Shown: piece by piece, positions 1 through 9,303 of the stretch
Numbering within the stretch: position 1 is the first letter of the stretch
Layout: every line of letters begins with the position of its first letter
Assembly: GCA_003209585.1 (NCBI GenBank)
Contig: QCQJ01000006.1
Coordinates: 1 to 64,000 of the forward strand
DNA: 64,000 nt
From: Prochlorococcus sp. AG-449-G23
Lineage (GTDB): Bacteria; Cyanobacteriota; Cyanobacteriia; PCC-6307; Cyanobiaceae
Reading direction: 5' to 3'
Program-made: the position numbers and the translations under genes
Notes under the pieces: model-generated
Told to the model about the DNA's origin: nothing
Database searches by the model: none
What the model saw: the letters and a program-made list of their open reading frames with translations, nothing else

Positions 1-196
1 TTTGTTTTTTTACTTTTTCGCATAATCTTTTCACTAAGGGGTTTAGCCCGAATCGTGGGTAAATGGACTTCAATAAATTCATGCATTCTTGATCTTTTTC
101 CTCATAATTTATTACATCATTCCAAGTTGGTAATGCTACAGAAACGGCATGAATACTATCAGGAATTGCATATCCCAACTCTAAATTTTTCCATAT
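1..196 (-). pseudogene. metB: Inverted 5' fragment of cystathionine gamma-synthase gene
   Basis: Reading the minus strand from 196 to 1 gives 65 uninterrupted codons. They begin IWKNLELGYAIPDS and include HAVSVALPTW, NYEEKD and YPRFGLNP. This is the N-terminal signature of fungal-type cystathionine gamma-synthases (HAVSVSLPTW, YEEG, GYPRF). No in-frame ATG is visible before the fragment meets the recO copy at 197. The last codons (KKQ, ending CAAA at base 1) match exactly the sequence that should precede the 3' part of the same gene at 793-1773, which lies on the other strand. The gene is therefore split and inverted here. Family assignment is confident; the cause of the split is inferred. 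Confidence 0.75.
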
Positions 197-794
197 AGGT
201 TTTTTAAATGTCTGGTTCTGGTGAGTGCAGACTAGAGGGTCTCTGCATTAAAGCTTCTCCATTAGGAGAGAATGATAGATTAATAACAATTCTAACTGAT
301 GAGCAAGGGATTGTTCGATTAGCGGTACCTGGTGCTAGACGTCCTAAAAGCAGTCTTGCCGCAGCAAGTCCATTAACGTATTTAAGTCTGCAAATTTTTG
401 GGAAAAGAAATCTTAAATCTGTTCGTCAAATTAAAATATTAAAAAGCTATTCTGGTCTAGGGAAAAATATTGAATGTCTTGCAGCCGCACAAGCAATAAC
501 TGAATTAACTTTTTTATTAGTAGGTAATAATGACAAGCAACAAAACTATTTATCTTGTGTTCTTGCACATCTAGATAGAATTTATTTGTATGAAGAATCT
601 GAAGAAGAAGATATTAAAATGCTCTCAATGAGTATTCAATCTTTAATCCATCTATTAGCCATTGGAGGTATAAATTTACCAATTCATCATTGCTGTAAAA
701 CTGGAGAACCTATTATTCCTCCTTTAGGAAATTGGGAATGGAATTGTTATTATTTGCCAAGTGAGGGGTTTTCGTCCATGGAAGATCCTCAAAG
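197..794 (+). repeat. 598-base perfect duplication, copy A (recO 5' part)
   Basis: Bases 197-794 match 9953-10550 at a constant offset of 9756, with no difference found by eye. The copy starts with the last bases of deoC (AGGTTTTTTAA), so it carries the deoC-recO junction, and ends inside recO at GAAGATCCTCAAAG. Flanking bases diverge at once on both sides (T196 versus A9952; A795 versus T10551). Perfect identity means the copy is very recent or artificial. Confidence 0.95.
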
Positions 795-1773
795 AATAAA
801 AAATAGAATTTCTAAATCTACAAAAATTAACTCTAATGATATTCACTTAACTTCATCTGGAATGTCTGCATTGTTTACATCATTAGAAATCATATATAAA
901 TTATTTCCAGCTAAACCAACACTCCAAGTTGGTTTTCCATATGTAGATGTACTTAAATTACCAATGAAAATCTTTCACGGAGCAAAGTTAATTACAGAAG
1001 AAAATTGCGCGGATATTGAATTAGAAATCAAAAGAATAAATCCATCAGCATTAATTATTGAACTTCCAAGTAATCCAATGCTCAAATGTGTAAACATAAA
1101 AAAAATTTCAAAAATTGCAAAAAAGCTAAATATTCCGTTAATTGTTGACGATACAATTGGTTCGAATCTAAATATAAATTCCCTAGAACATGCAGATATA
1201 GTTTTTACTTCACTTACAAAAATTTTTTCAGGTAGTGGTGATATTCTTGCCGGATCATTAATACTAAATCCAAAAAGCAAATGGATTGACCAGTTTAGAA
1301 ATGCATTAAACGAGATTAATCTTCCAATACTTTCCGATGGAGATATAGTTTATCTAGAGAAGGTTAGTAAAGATGTAAATGAAAGAGTTTATGAACAAAA
1401 TAAAGCATGTTTAGAATTAAAAAAAAGATTAGAGACTCATAGCGAGATTAAAAATATTTTCCATCCTGAAAATTGTCCAAATTATAATTCTTTACTTACT
1501 TCTGATGGAGGATACGGCTGCTTATTATCATTTGAATTAAATGGAGGATTAAACAAAGCTAAGAAATTTTATGATTCTCTACAAGTATCTAAAGGACCTA
1601 GTTTAGGTACAAAATTTACTCTCGTTTGTCCTTATGTTTTACTAGCTCATTATGACGAGTTGGATTGGGCTGAAAGTTTTGGTATACCCTCGCACCTTAT
1701 TAGAGTATCAGTTGGATTAGAAGACCAAGATCAATTATGGAAAAGTTTTTCTGAAGCACTCAATAATTTCTAA
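208..1773 (+). pseudogene. Chimeric ORF: recO 5' part fused in frame to metB 3' part
   Basis: A 521-codon open frame. Residues 1-195 are identical to the RecO protein encoded at 9964-10749; residues 196-521 are the PLP-binding part of cystathionine gamma-synthase. The junction falls inside an AGA codon at 793-795. The RecO part keeps the OB-fold N-terminus but loses the C-terminal end of RecO. The synthase part keeps SSGMSAL, the VDDTIGS region, and TSLTK with the likely PLP lysine at residue 338, but lacks the family N-terminus, which lies inverted at 1-196. No known protein has this architecture. A stop-free frame across a junction is expected by chance one time in three, so the frame alone does not argue for function. 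Confidence 0.8.
793..1773 (+). pseudogene. metB: 3' part of cystathionine gamma-synthase
   Basis: This codes for about 326 residues of a PLP-dependent Cys/Met metabolism enzyme that joins O-acyl-homoserine and cysteine into cystathionine on the way to methionine. Visible landmarks are SSGMSALFTSLEI near the PLP phosphate site, LIVDDTIGS, the PLP lysine in TSLTK, and a C-terminal HLIRVSVGLED block, typical of the family just before the end. cysK follows 84 bases later on the same strand, a natural sulfur-amino-acid pairing. The first ~65-70 residues are missing here and found inverted at 1-196. The intact gene would be a fungal-type enzyme of roughly 390 or more residues. Confidence 0.8.
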
Positions 1774-1857
1774 ATTCCTAGTATTTACCGTATAGAAACT
1801 TATATACTCTTTTTCTGAATAATAGTTAGTATTAAAATATATTTTCTTAATATATAA

Positions 1858-2844
1858 ATGGCAAAAATTTATGAAGACAACAGTTTTGCTATTGGAAATA
1901 CTCCATTAGTAAAATTAAAATCAGTTACTAAAAATGCGAAAGCTACAGTACTTGCAAAAATTGAAGGTAGAAACCCTGCTTATAGTGTTAAATGTAGGAT
2001 TGGCGCAAACATGATCTGGGATGCAGAGAAAAGTGGAAAGCTTACAAAAGATAAAACTATTGTTGAGCCAACTTCTGGAAATACAGGAATTGCCCTAGCT
2101 TTTACTGCTTCAGCAAGAGGTTATAAACTCATCCTTACAATGCCAGAATCCATGTCAATTGAAAGAAGAAGGGTTATGGCAGTGTTGGGTGCTGAAATTG
2201 TTTTAACAGAAGCATCTAAAGGTATGCCTGGAGCAATAGCTAAGGCTAAAGAAATTGCAGAAAGTAATCCCTCTCAATATTTCATGCCAGGTCAATTTGA
2301 TAATCCAGCAAACCCTGAAATCCATTTCAAAACTACTGGACCAGAAATCTGGGATGATTGCGATGGTGCAATTGATGTTTTAGTTGCAGGGGTTGGAACT
2401 GGCGGCACAATTACAGGAGTTTCAAGATACATTAAGCAAGAGAAGGGAAAGAATATTACTTCTGTAGCTGTAGAACCCTCACATAGCCCTGTTATTACAC
2501 AGACAATGAATGGTGAAGAGGTTAAATCTGGACCTCATAAAATTCAAGGAATTGGAGCAGGATTTATTCCTAAGAACCTTGACTTATCAATTGTTGATAA
2601 GGTTGAACAAGTAACAAATGACGAGTCAATCGAGATGGCTCTTAGATTAGCAAAAGAAGAAGGTCTATTAGTGGGAATATCTTGTGGAGCTGCGGCGGCT
2701 GCGGCTGTTAGATTAGCTGAACAAGATGAATATGCTGGCAAGACAATTGTAGTTGTTCTACCTGATTTGGCAGAGAGGTATTTATCATCAATTATGTTTA
2801 CTGAAGTTCCAAGCGGAATCATTCAAGAACCAGTCAAAGCCTAA
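1858..2844 (+). CDS. cysK: Cysteine synthase A (O-acetylserine sulfhydrylase)
   Basis: 328 residues, the usual CysK length. The enzyme makes cysteine from O-acetylserine and sulfide in the cytosol. The PLP lysine is Lys45 in NPAYSVKCR, followed by the substrate loop TSGNTGIA and the glycine-rich phosphate cup [10 protein letters not shown]. The C-terminal SCGAAAAAA segment carries the family's conserved PLP-ring serine. The ATG follows an AT-rich leader without a strong ribosome site. It sits just downstream of the metB remnant and converges with queA, leaving only two bases between stop codons. Confidence 0.95.
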   Translation: MAKIYEDNSFAIGNTPLVKLKSVTKNAKATVLAKIEGRNPAYSVKCRIGANMIWDAEKSGKLTKDKTIVEPTSGNTGIALAFTASARGYKLILTMPESMSIERRRVMAVLGAEIVLTEASKGMPGAIAKAKEIAESNPSQYFMPGQFDNPANPEIHFKTTGPEIWDDCDGAIDVLVAGVGTGGTITGVSRYIKQEKGKNITSVAVEPSHSPVITQTMNGEEVKSGPHKIQGIGAGFIPKNLDLSIVDKVEQVTNDESIEMALRLAKEEGLLVGISCGAAAAAAVRLAEQDEYAGKTIVVVLPDLAERYLSSIMFTEVPSGIIQEPVKA

Positions 2845-2846
2845 AT

Positions 2847-3971
2847 CTATTTTTTCTCCAGTAGTGAATCTGGTGAAATATACATCGCATCGCCATAAGA
2901 GAAGAATCTAAATTTTTCTTTTATGGCTTTCTTATACAAATCTAATAATCTTTCTCTACCAATCATTGCACTTACTAAAAGTAATAATGAACTTTTAGGG
3001 AGATGAAAATTAGTTAATAATCCATCAACTACATTAAATTTATAACCTGGCTTAATTACTAAATCTACGTATTTAGCTATTGGAATAAAGTCATTAATTT
3101 CGTGAGAATAACAACTTTCAAGAGCTCTTACGCTAGTTGTACCTATAGCAATTATTTTTCTATCTGTTTTCTTTATTCTTTTTATTTCCTCCACTACTTC
3201 CTTATTAACACTTACCCATTCTTTATGAAGTTTTAAGTTACTTAAATCTTCTTGATCAATTGGTTTGAATGTTCCATAACCTACGTGCAAAGTTATCGGT
3301 AAGATTATTACTCCTTTTTTTTTTAGATTGGAGATAAGACTTTTGCTTAAGTGTAAACCAGCTGTTGGTGCAGCAACTGCCCCCGGATTAGTTGCATACT
3401 CAGTTTGATAACTTTTCTCATGAAAAGATTCTTCTTCGGAATTTTTTATATAAGGAGGTAGAGGGATTTCCCCGAATTTATCAAGAAGTTCATTCATTGA
3501 ATTGAGACAAGTAATATTTTCCTGAAATTTAATAAATCTCCCTCCAGTTTCTTCATCAACCCCAACAACTATCAAATTAATATCTTGTTCTAAAGGAGAT
3601 TTTAATTTTAATTTACTATTTATTTTTAACTTTTTCGCTGGCTTTGCCAAACATAACCAAACACATTCATGGGATCTTTCTAAAACTAATAATTCGACTA
3701 ATTTCTTATTTTCTAATTCAACCTTTAACCTAGCTTTCATAACTTTAGTATTATTTACAACTACAAGATCCCCTTCTCTAAATTCATCTAAAAGACTCTT
3801 GGTAAATTTATTAGTTAAGCAGTCTTCTTCTAAAACACTATTTCTAACAATCATCAATCTTGATTCATGCCTAATTGCAGAAGGTTTACTAGCAATTAAA
3901 GAAGGATCAAGTAAATAATCATAAGCTTCAAGCTTATAATCTCTTTCTTCATTATTAATTTGAGAAATCAA
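2847..3971 (-). CDS. queA: tRNA preQ1(34) S-adenosylmethionine ribosyltransferase-isomerase
   Basis: 374 residues. QueA transfers and isomerises the ribosyl group of SAM onto preQ1 at the wobble base of tRNAs for Tyr, His, Asn and Asp, the penultimate step to queuosine. Family blocks seen include YDYLLDPSLIA at the N-terminus, GDLVVVNNTKVM, YQTEYATNPGAVAAPTAGLH, HVGYGTFKPI, GTTSVRALES and DGLLTNFHLPKSSLL. These are all in the expected order, and the protein is full length. It lies six bases downstream of pdhC and may share its transcript. A tRNA-Tyr, a QueA substrate class, lies in the same window at 19.2 kb. Confidence 0.96.
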   Translation of the reverse strand: MISQINNEERDYKLEAYDYLLDPSLIASKPSAIRHESRLMIVRNSVLEEDCLTNKFTKSLLDEFREGDLVVVNNTKVMKARLKVELENKKLVELLVLERSHECVWLCLAKPAKKLKINSKLKLKSPLEQDINLIVVGVDEETGGRFIKFQENITCLNSMNELLDKFGEIPLPPYIKNSEEESFHEKSYQTEYATNPGAVAAPTAGLHLSKSLISNLKKKGVIILPITLHVGYGTFKPIDQEDLSNLKLHKEWVSVNKEVVEEIKRIKKTDRKIIAIGTTSVRALESCYSHEINDFIPIAKYVDLVIKPGYKFNVVDGLLTNFHLPKSSLLLLVSAMIGRERLLDLYKKAIKEKFRFFSYGDAMYISPDSLLEKK

Positions 3972-3977
3972 TTAAAT

Positions 3978-5345
3978 TTAGGAGACAAGAGTCTCTGGCT
4001 CATCTTCAATTAGCGAAGCCAAGTCTTTTAAGAATGAAGCTCCATCAGCTCCATAGATCACTCTATGATCAGCTGTTAGATTTACTTGCATTATTTTTTT
4101 AACAGATATTGAACCATCACTATTAGCAACAACGGTTGGTTTCGATGATGCTATGGCTAAAATAGCACCGGTACCTGGAGGAAGAATTGCGTCAAATCTA
4201 TCAACTCCAAACATCCCAAGGTTAGATAAAGTGAAGGTTCCCGTTGAGTATTCATCAGGTTCTAATTGTTTTGATCTTGATCTTTTTACGAGATCTTTCC
4301 ATTCCCTAGACAATTCAAATAAATCAGTATTGCATGGTTCTTTTAAAACTGGAGTTATTAGTCCACCATCTTCCATCGCAACAGCAACAGCAATATTTAT
4401 ATTTTCTGGATAAGAAATTCCATTTTTTGAAAAACTTGAGTTAACTTGAGGATGTTTCTTTAGTGTCTTTGCAACTGCTTTAACTAGTAAAGCAGTCATG
4501 GTCACTCCGTTCCCTTTTACTTTTTTATAAAAATTATCTAATTTATCTGTATTGATGGAGTAACCCACCCTAAAACATGGCACATCTAAACTAGATTCCA
4601 TATTTTTATTTACCGCTTTTTGAAGAGTATTAAATTGTACTGTTTCTCCAGGATTACCAAAACTATTTCCTGAAGCTTCTGGTTTACTTTCAACTCCCAA
4701 ATTTACATCAGGGATACTTGCAGGAGAACCGCCTTCGCCTATCCATGGTATTGACACTGGTTGGCCATTAGCTTTTAAAATATCATCTGCTTGAATTCTG
4801 CCATGAGGTCCAGATCCATGAACCTTTGCTAAATCAACACCCATTTGAGAGGCAAGTTTTTTAGCTCTTGGAGATGCAATCACCCTCGAAGAAACATTAC
4901 TTGTAGCAGCATTTATTTGATCACTATTAAAAGATGGGGCTGCATTTTCACTCATTATTACGACTTCTTTTTCTTGTTTTTCAATAATTTCACTTTGATC
5001 AACAGGTTTTTCTTCAGTTTTATTGCTTACCAACTCAAGTTGATCCGAACTAGTAACTTCGGGTTGATTTCCTTTATTTTGTTCTTGAACAGAAGCTATC
5101 TCATCCTCATTTTCTACAATAAGACCGATAGTCTCTCCTACTGGTGCAGTGCTACCAGCAGGCATTAAAACAGCTGCAAGATATCCATCTTGAAAAGATT
5201 CAACATCCATATCTGCCTTGTCAGATTCAACAACCAAGACAGATTCACCTCTTTCAACTTTATCTCCTGGATTTTTCAACCATTCCACAATCTTGCCCTC
5301 CGTCATGGTAGAACTCAAGGCAGGCATGAATATTTCGTGAGACAT
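3978..5345 (-). CDS. pdhC: Pyruvate dehydrogenase E2, dihydrolipoamide acetyltransferase
   Basis: 455 residues. This is the core of the pyruvate dehydrogenase complex, passing acetyl groups to CoA. The lipoyl domain is at about residues 1-76, with the lipoylated lysine in VESDKADMDV. A charged linker of about 50 residues, rich in Glu, Gln and Lys, follows. The E3-binding domain (ASPRAKKLASQMGV through GSGPHGRIQADD) is around 155-190. The catalytic domain ends with ADHRVIYGADG, the HxxxDG-type active site. LipB, which starts lipoate attachment, is encoded 2.7 kb away. It heads a minus-strand run with queA. Confidence 0.95.
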   Translation of the reverse strand: MSHEIFMPALSSTMTEGKIVEWLKNPGDKVERGESVLVVESDKADMDVESFQDGYLAAVLMPAGSTAPVGETIGLIVENEDEIASVQEQNKGNQPEVTSSDQLELVSNKTEEKPVDQSEIIEKQEKEVVIMSENAAPSFNSDQINAATSNVSSRVIASPRAKKLASQMGVDLAKVHGSGPHGRIQADDILKANGQPVSIPWIGEGGSPASIPDVNLGVESKPEASGNSFGNPGETVQFNTLQKAVNKNMESSLDVPCFRVGYSINTDKLDNFYKKVKGNGVTMTALLVKAVAKTLKKHPQVNSSFSKNGISYPENINIAVAVAMEDGGLITPVLKEPCNTDLFELSREWKDLVKRSRSKQLEPDEYSTGTFTLSNLGMFGVDRFDAILPPGTGAILAIASSKPTVVANSDGSISVKKIMQVNLTADHRVIYGADGASFLKDLASLIEDEPETLVS

Positions 5346-5563
5346 AAGAAAATTGTTATTGCATAAGTTTCAAGGGATTTCTACCAAACTTCCTAAAGTT
5401 TTTATGTTTAAGAACCCTTTAAACTCTTGTTTTAATTATACGAAATCATGTTCACAGTGGGAACTCTTAAAACTTAAGAAAGTAATAATTTAGATCGATT
5501 AGAATTTAAAACTTTTCGAAATTAAGATTTACTTATATTTATCAAAAATACTAAATCTTCTCT

Positions 5564-6007
5564 TTAATTATTATCTATAGATTGAATAACTCCATCTTTA
5601 ACCGTAATCGAAACTTGCATTTTTTCAATAAGATTGTCTCCCACAGTAACATCACAGAAACTATCCACTTGCCCTTGATCAACAATTTCGTCCATTTTTA
5701 ATTCGCGAACTTGACTCTGTTGTTGAAGTAGATTTCTTTTTTGTTCTTCAATTTCATTTCGTTTTGCTGCGACTTGTTGTTGCACCTGACTAACCTGTTC
5801 TTGAACCCTTGGATCTAGAGGGTTAACCGATTGGGATCTAATATTATTTACTATTTGCTGCCCTTCCTGCTCCAGTTGCGATAATTGCTGATCAATGTTT
5901 GAAATTGCTTTACTTAATTCTTTTTCAGCATCTTCCTTCCAAGTTGGTGTAACTACAGCTTTAATAGCTATTGAGCGCTTTATAGATATTGAGTTTTTTG
6001 TTTCCAT
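5564..6007 (-). CDS. YlqD-like coiled-coil protein
   Basis: 147 residues with a short beta-rich start (ISIKRSIAIKAVVTPTWKED) and a long Gln/Glu-rich coiled coil at about 25-105. A small C-terminal beta segment follows, containing GDNLIEKMQVSITVKDGVI. The layout matches the YlqD family found in Bacillus and cyanobacteria, whose function is not established. Starts at ATG; the next gene upstream (acyl-CoA synthetase) ends 39 bases away on the same strand, so co-transcription is possible. Assignment rests on layout and on the TVT/AVVTPTWKE-like start, not on a search. Confidence 0.7.
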   Translation of the reverse strand: METKNSISIKRSIAIKAVVTPTWKEDAEKELSKAISNIDQQLSQLEQEGQQIVNNIRSQSVNPLDPRVQEQVSQVQQQVAAKRNEIEEQKRNLLQQQSQVRELKMDEIVDQGQVDSFCDVTVGDNLIEKMQVSITVKDGVIQSIDNN

Positions 6008-6045
6008 AAAAAATTAAATTACCTTTTCAATATAGATAGAACAAA

Positions 6046-7989
6046 TCAAATTTTCTTATTAAATTTGTTTTCATACATATTTTCTATTTGTAATGAATAC
6101 TTTTTTTCTATTTCTTTTCTTTTTTGTTTAAGAGTTTGTGTTAACAAACCATTTTCTAGAGTAAAGGCATCAACAAAATAACAATCTAATATTTGTTCTT
6201 CTGATCTTGCTCCTAATCGACTTTTAAGCAAATTATTAATTTGTGATTTGAAAAATGTACCAATATTCTTATTCAGGTTTAATTTTGAAAGGTCTTCCTC
6301 CAAAAACTTGCTTATAACCAATTCGACATTAGGAACTACAAGGGCTGTTAAACATTTCTTATCTTGTCCTACTAGTTGAATCTGATTAATAAATTCAGAA
6401 CTAAGGATTTCAGTCTCTAGCGGATTCGGTTCTATATTTTCACCACTTGATAGCACTATTGTATCCTTGGCTCTTCCTGTTATGAAGAGAGAACCATTTG
6501 GTATTAGAAAACCTAAATCACCAGTATCAAACCAACCATCCTTGGATAAAACATCATTTGTAGCTATTTCATTATAAAGATAACCTTTCATTACTTGCGG
6601 CCCCCTAACAAGAATTTTCCCGACTTCTCTGAACTTCAGAATCTTTTTTTTATCATCATTCACTATTTTGATTTCAGTAAATGCTAGAGGCTGACCAGAT
6701 GATCCTCTAACATTTAATTCTCTTCTCCTACAAGTTAATACTGGACTAGTTTCTGTGAGTCCATATCCCACCAAAACATCTACACCTAAAGATTCAAAAA
6801 AAAGATCTACATGTTCTGGCAATGCACCTCCTCCGTTAATGGGAAATTTCAGTTTTTCTCCGCATAGTTGTCTAAGAATATTCGGCCATAAAAAAATAGT
6901 AGACAATTTATGTAAAGGATATCGGCTAATAACAGAACCCAATAAGGGGATTTTTGATTTAAAAGTTATTTGATTTATATCTATATTTCTTATCTTTCTA
7001 AGACTTCTTTTGAAAACCGAACTATTTCTTATCAAAAACTTAATAAGTTTTTGCTTTTTGGAAGGCATTTTTTTCAAAGCCTGAAAAAAACCATCATGTA
7101 TTGCTTCCCATAGTCTCGGTACAGTAGCCATGACAACAGGTTTTATTTGTGTAATATCATCTTTAAGAAATTTTGGAATTGTATAGTATTGAGAACAACC
7201 GCATGAAAAAAAGAAGTATTCAGCACTTCTCTCATAAGAATGCCAGATAGGCAAAACGCTTAATACAGCGGTCCCTGGTTCTGGATCAGCGATATAGGCT
7301 AAATTGATTATTTGATGTAAAAAATTTGCATGAGTCAAAGGCACACCTTTAGGTTTTCCGGTCGTCCCAGAAGTGTAAAGAATAGTAGCGACGTCATCAA
7401 TTTCTGGATTAAATTTTTCAAGATTATTATTTTGTGAATTTTCTTTTTCTACTGAACTTATGAATGTACTCCAACTTATTAAACTTTCAAATTGTTCATC
7501 TTCTAAATTGATTATAAATTTCAGTCTTTTTTTTAATTCTTCTTTGTTGTTTAACTTTAGCCAAATTTCCTTAGATTGAACTATTAGTCCTACTGAATTA
7601 GAGTGCCCAATAATATAGTCTAATTCTACTGAAGGAGAATTAATACCTCTCACTGCATTTATAGCTCCTAAACGCATTAAGCCTTGATCTACGGCTAGCC
7701 ATCTTGGAGAATTTTCAGATATTACAGTAACTACATCCCCCTTTTTTAAACCATATTTTTCGAAAGAAAAAGAGACTTTTGTTATTAAATCAGCCAGCTC
7801 AGAATAAGAAAATTTTTCTTTGTATTTTCCTCTTAAATCGCAAACAGCTAAAGCATCACCACATTTAAATTTTAATTTTTCCCAAATTTGATCTATATGA
7901 TCAAGGTTCTTAATAAAATCTCTATTTTTGGCAAATTTATTTTTTTTAGAAAGAGGTTTGGCTGGAGGCCAATACGCTAAATCTCCCAT
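6046..7989 (-). CDS. Long-chain acyl-CoA/acyl-ACP synthetase (AMP-forming)
   Basis: 647 residues, typical of cyanobacterial fatty-acid activating enzymes. The AMP-binding motif ILYTSGTTGKPKGVPLTHAN lies near residue 210 and the adenylation motif GYGLTETSPV near 415; DGWFDTGDLGFL and GRAKDTIVLSSGENIEP mark the C-terminal lid. In cyanobacteria the single such enzyme (Aas) recycles free fatty acids released from membrane lipids; that role is taken from the family. lipB lies 27 bases upstream on the same strand. Codon use and AT content match the neighbours. Confidence 0.9.
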   Translation of the reverse strand: MGDLAYWPPAKPLSKKNKFAKNRDFIKNLDHIDQIWEKLKFKCGDALAVCDLRGKYKEKFSYSELADLITKVSFSFEKYGLKKGDVVTVISENSPRWLAVDQGLMRLGAINAVRGINSPSVELDYIIGHSNSVGLIVQSKEIWLKLNNKEELKKRLKFIINLEDEQFESLISWSTFISSVEKENSQNNNLEKFNPEIDDVATILYTSGTTGKPKGVPLTHANFLHQIINLAYIADPEPGTAVLSVLPIWHSYERSAEYFFFSCGCSQYYTIPKFLKDDITQIKPVVMATVPRLWEAIHDGFFQALKKMPSKKQKLIKFLIRNSSVFKRSLRKIRNIDINQITFKSKIPLLGSVISRYPLHKLSTIFLWPNILRQLCGEKLKFPINGGGALPEHVDLFFESLGVDVLVGYGLTETSPVLTCRRRELNVRGSSGQPLAFTEIKIVNDDKKKILKFREVGKILVRGPQVMKGYLYNEIATNDVLSKDGWFDTGDLGFLIPNGSLFITGRAKDTIVLSSGENIEPNPLETEILSSEFINQIQLVGQDKKCLTALVVPNVELVISKFLEEDLSKLNLNKNIGTFFKSQINNLLKSRLGARSEEQILDCYFVDAFTLENGLLTQTLKQKRKEIEKKYSLQIENMYENKFNKKI

Positions 7990-8016
7990 ATTAAATTGAT
8001 TTTGAAATTTTAATTT

Positions 8017-8667
8017 CTATTTTGATATAAAATCAAAATTAAATTCTTTCTCGATGGTTTTTTTAACAATTCTCTTTACCTCTTGAATATTTAAATTTTT
8101 GTTGTAATCAATCATATTTGCCATGAGACAATTTTCTATTCCGCAAGGAACAATCTTATTAAAGTTTTCTAATTCGCAGTCAATATTGATTGAAAATCCA
8201 TTTATCGTAATCCATCTTTTACACCCAATTCCAATTGATGCGATTTTCTTATTTCCTATCCAAACACCAGTAAACCCTTTTCTAGAGTTACAATCTATAT
8301 TAAAAGCTCCAAGGATTTTTATAATAATTTCTTCAATTTTTCTTAAGTACCAATTTAAATCTTTATTAAAATTTTTCAAATCTAAAACCAAGTACGTTAC
8401 TAATTGTCCTGGCATATGACAAGTTACCTCACCACCTCTATCAATCTTAAAAACATCATATTTAGCATCATTCAGAGAAAATAGTAAATTATCGTAATTA
8501 GATCCTCTCCCCAATGTATAACAGAGTTGATGCTCCCCTATCCAAATAAAATCAGGGTTAGAATTATCTAAAATCAATGCCTCCTGATATTCTTTTTGTA
8601 ATTTATAAACATCATTAAAAGAAGAAATATTATCAGGTTGTTTAATTATTGCTGTTCTATTATCCAT
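8017..8667 (-). CDS. lipB: Octanoyl-[acyl carrier protein]:protein N-octanoyltransferase
   Basis: 216 residues. LipB moves octanoate from acyl carrier protein onto lipoyl domains, the first step of lipoate assembly. Hallmarks are the [16 protein letters not shown] block near residue 78, the [13 protein letters not shown] segment with the catalytic lysine, and the [12 protein letters not shown] block with the catalytic cysteine. Length is normal. The PdhC E2 protein encoded nearby is its expected substrate. It diverges from hpf, with 44 bases between start codons that must hold both promoters. Confidence 0.93.
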   Translation of the reverse strand: MDNRTAIIKQPDNISSFNDVYKLQKEYQEALILDNSNPDFIWIGEHQLCYTLGRGSNYDNLLFSLNDAKYDVFKIDRGGEVTCHMPGQLVTYLVLDLKNFNKDLNWYLRKIEEIIIKILGAFNIDCNSRKGFTGVWIGNKKIASIGIGCKRWITINGFSINIDCELENFNKIVPCGIENCLMANMIDYNKNLNIQEVKRIVKKTIEKEFNFDFISK

Positions 8668-8711
8668 ATTTAAGTAGATTTAGAAAGTAAGTAAATATTT
8701 TTAGATTTGTT

Positions 8712-9296
8712 ATGAAAATTTTAATCCATGGAAAGAATCTTGAGCTCACTGGAGCATTAAAAGAATATACTGAGGCAAAGATAGAAAAAGCAACCCATCA
8801 CTATAAGGATATCGTTAAAGAAGCTGACATACACCTTTCAATTGAAAAGAATCCAAGAGTCTCGTTCCAAACTGCAGAAGTTACTATTTTTGCAAATGGT
8901 ACCGTAATTAGAGCTGAAGAAAAAACTGAAAATCTATACTCAAGCATTGATTTAGTTTCAAATAAACTTTGTAGAAAATTACGCAAATACAAAGAAAGAA
9001 ACAATAAAACAATTCATAATAAACAATTTAAAAATAAAGATTCTTTACCAATTGAAAGTATTGAATCAAATTTTTTAGATAAAGCTTTATTTAAAGAAGG
9101 AACTGAAGCAAGTCTGCCTGAGCCATCTATAAAAAATAAATACTTTGAAATGACTCCAATTTCATCAGACGAAGCAAGAAAACAATTAGATCTAATTGAT
9201 CATGATTTTTATGTTTTTCGAAACAAGAAAAATAATGAACTTCAAGTTATATATAAAAGGAATCATGGAGGTTATGGACTGATTCAATCTAAATAA
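8712..9296 (+). CDS. hpf: Long-form ribosome hibernation promoting factor (LrtA type)
   Basis: 194 residues with two parts: an N-terminal S30AE domain (MKILIHGKNLELTGALKEYTEAKI) to about residue 100, and a C-terminal dimerisation domain (MTPISSDEARKQLDLIDHDFYVFRN) from about 145. Such long forms dimerise 70S ribosomes into inactive 100S particles in stationary phase or darkness. The cyanobacterial member was described as light-repressed transcript A. It begins a co-directional run hpf-deoC-recO with spacers of 7 and 0 bases. Confidence 0.93.
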   Translation: MKILIHGKNLELTGALKEYTEAKIEKATHHYKDIVKEADIHLSIEKNPRVSFQTAEVTIFANGTVIRAEEKTENLYSSIDLVSNKLCRKLRKYKERNNKTIHNKQFKNKDSLPIESIESNFLDKALFKEGTEASLPEPSIKNKYFEMTPISSDEARKQLDLIDHDFYVFRNKKNNELQVIYKRNHGGYGLIQSK

Positions 9297-9303
9297 GTTT
9301 TAA

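Noticed and set aside
208-1773. A novel functional RecO-cystathionine gamma-synthase fusion protein
   Set aside because: The RecO part is a perfect duplicate of the intact gene, both partners are truncated, and the missing synthase N-terminus lies inverted next to it; an artefact or a broken locus explains this better.
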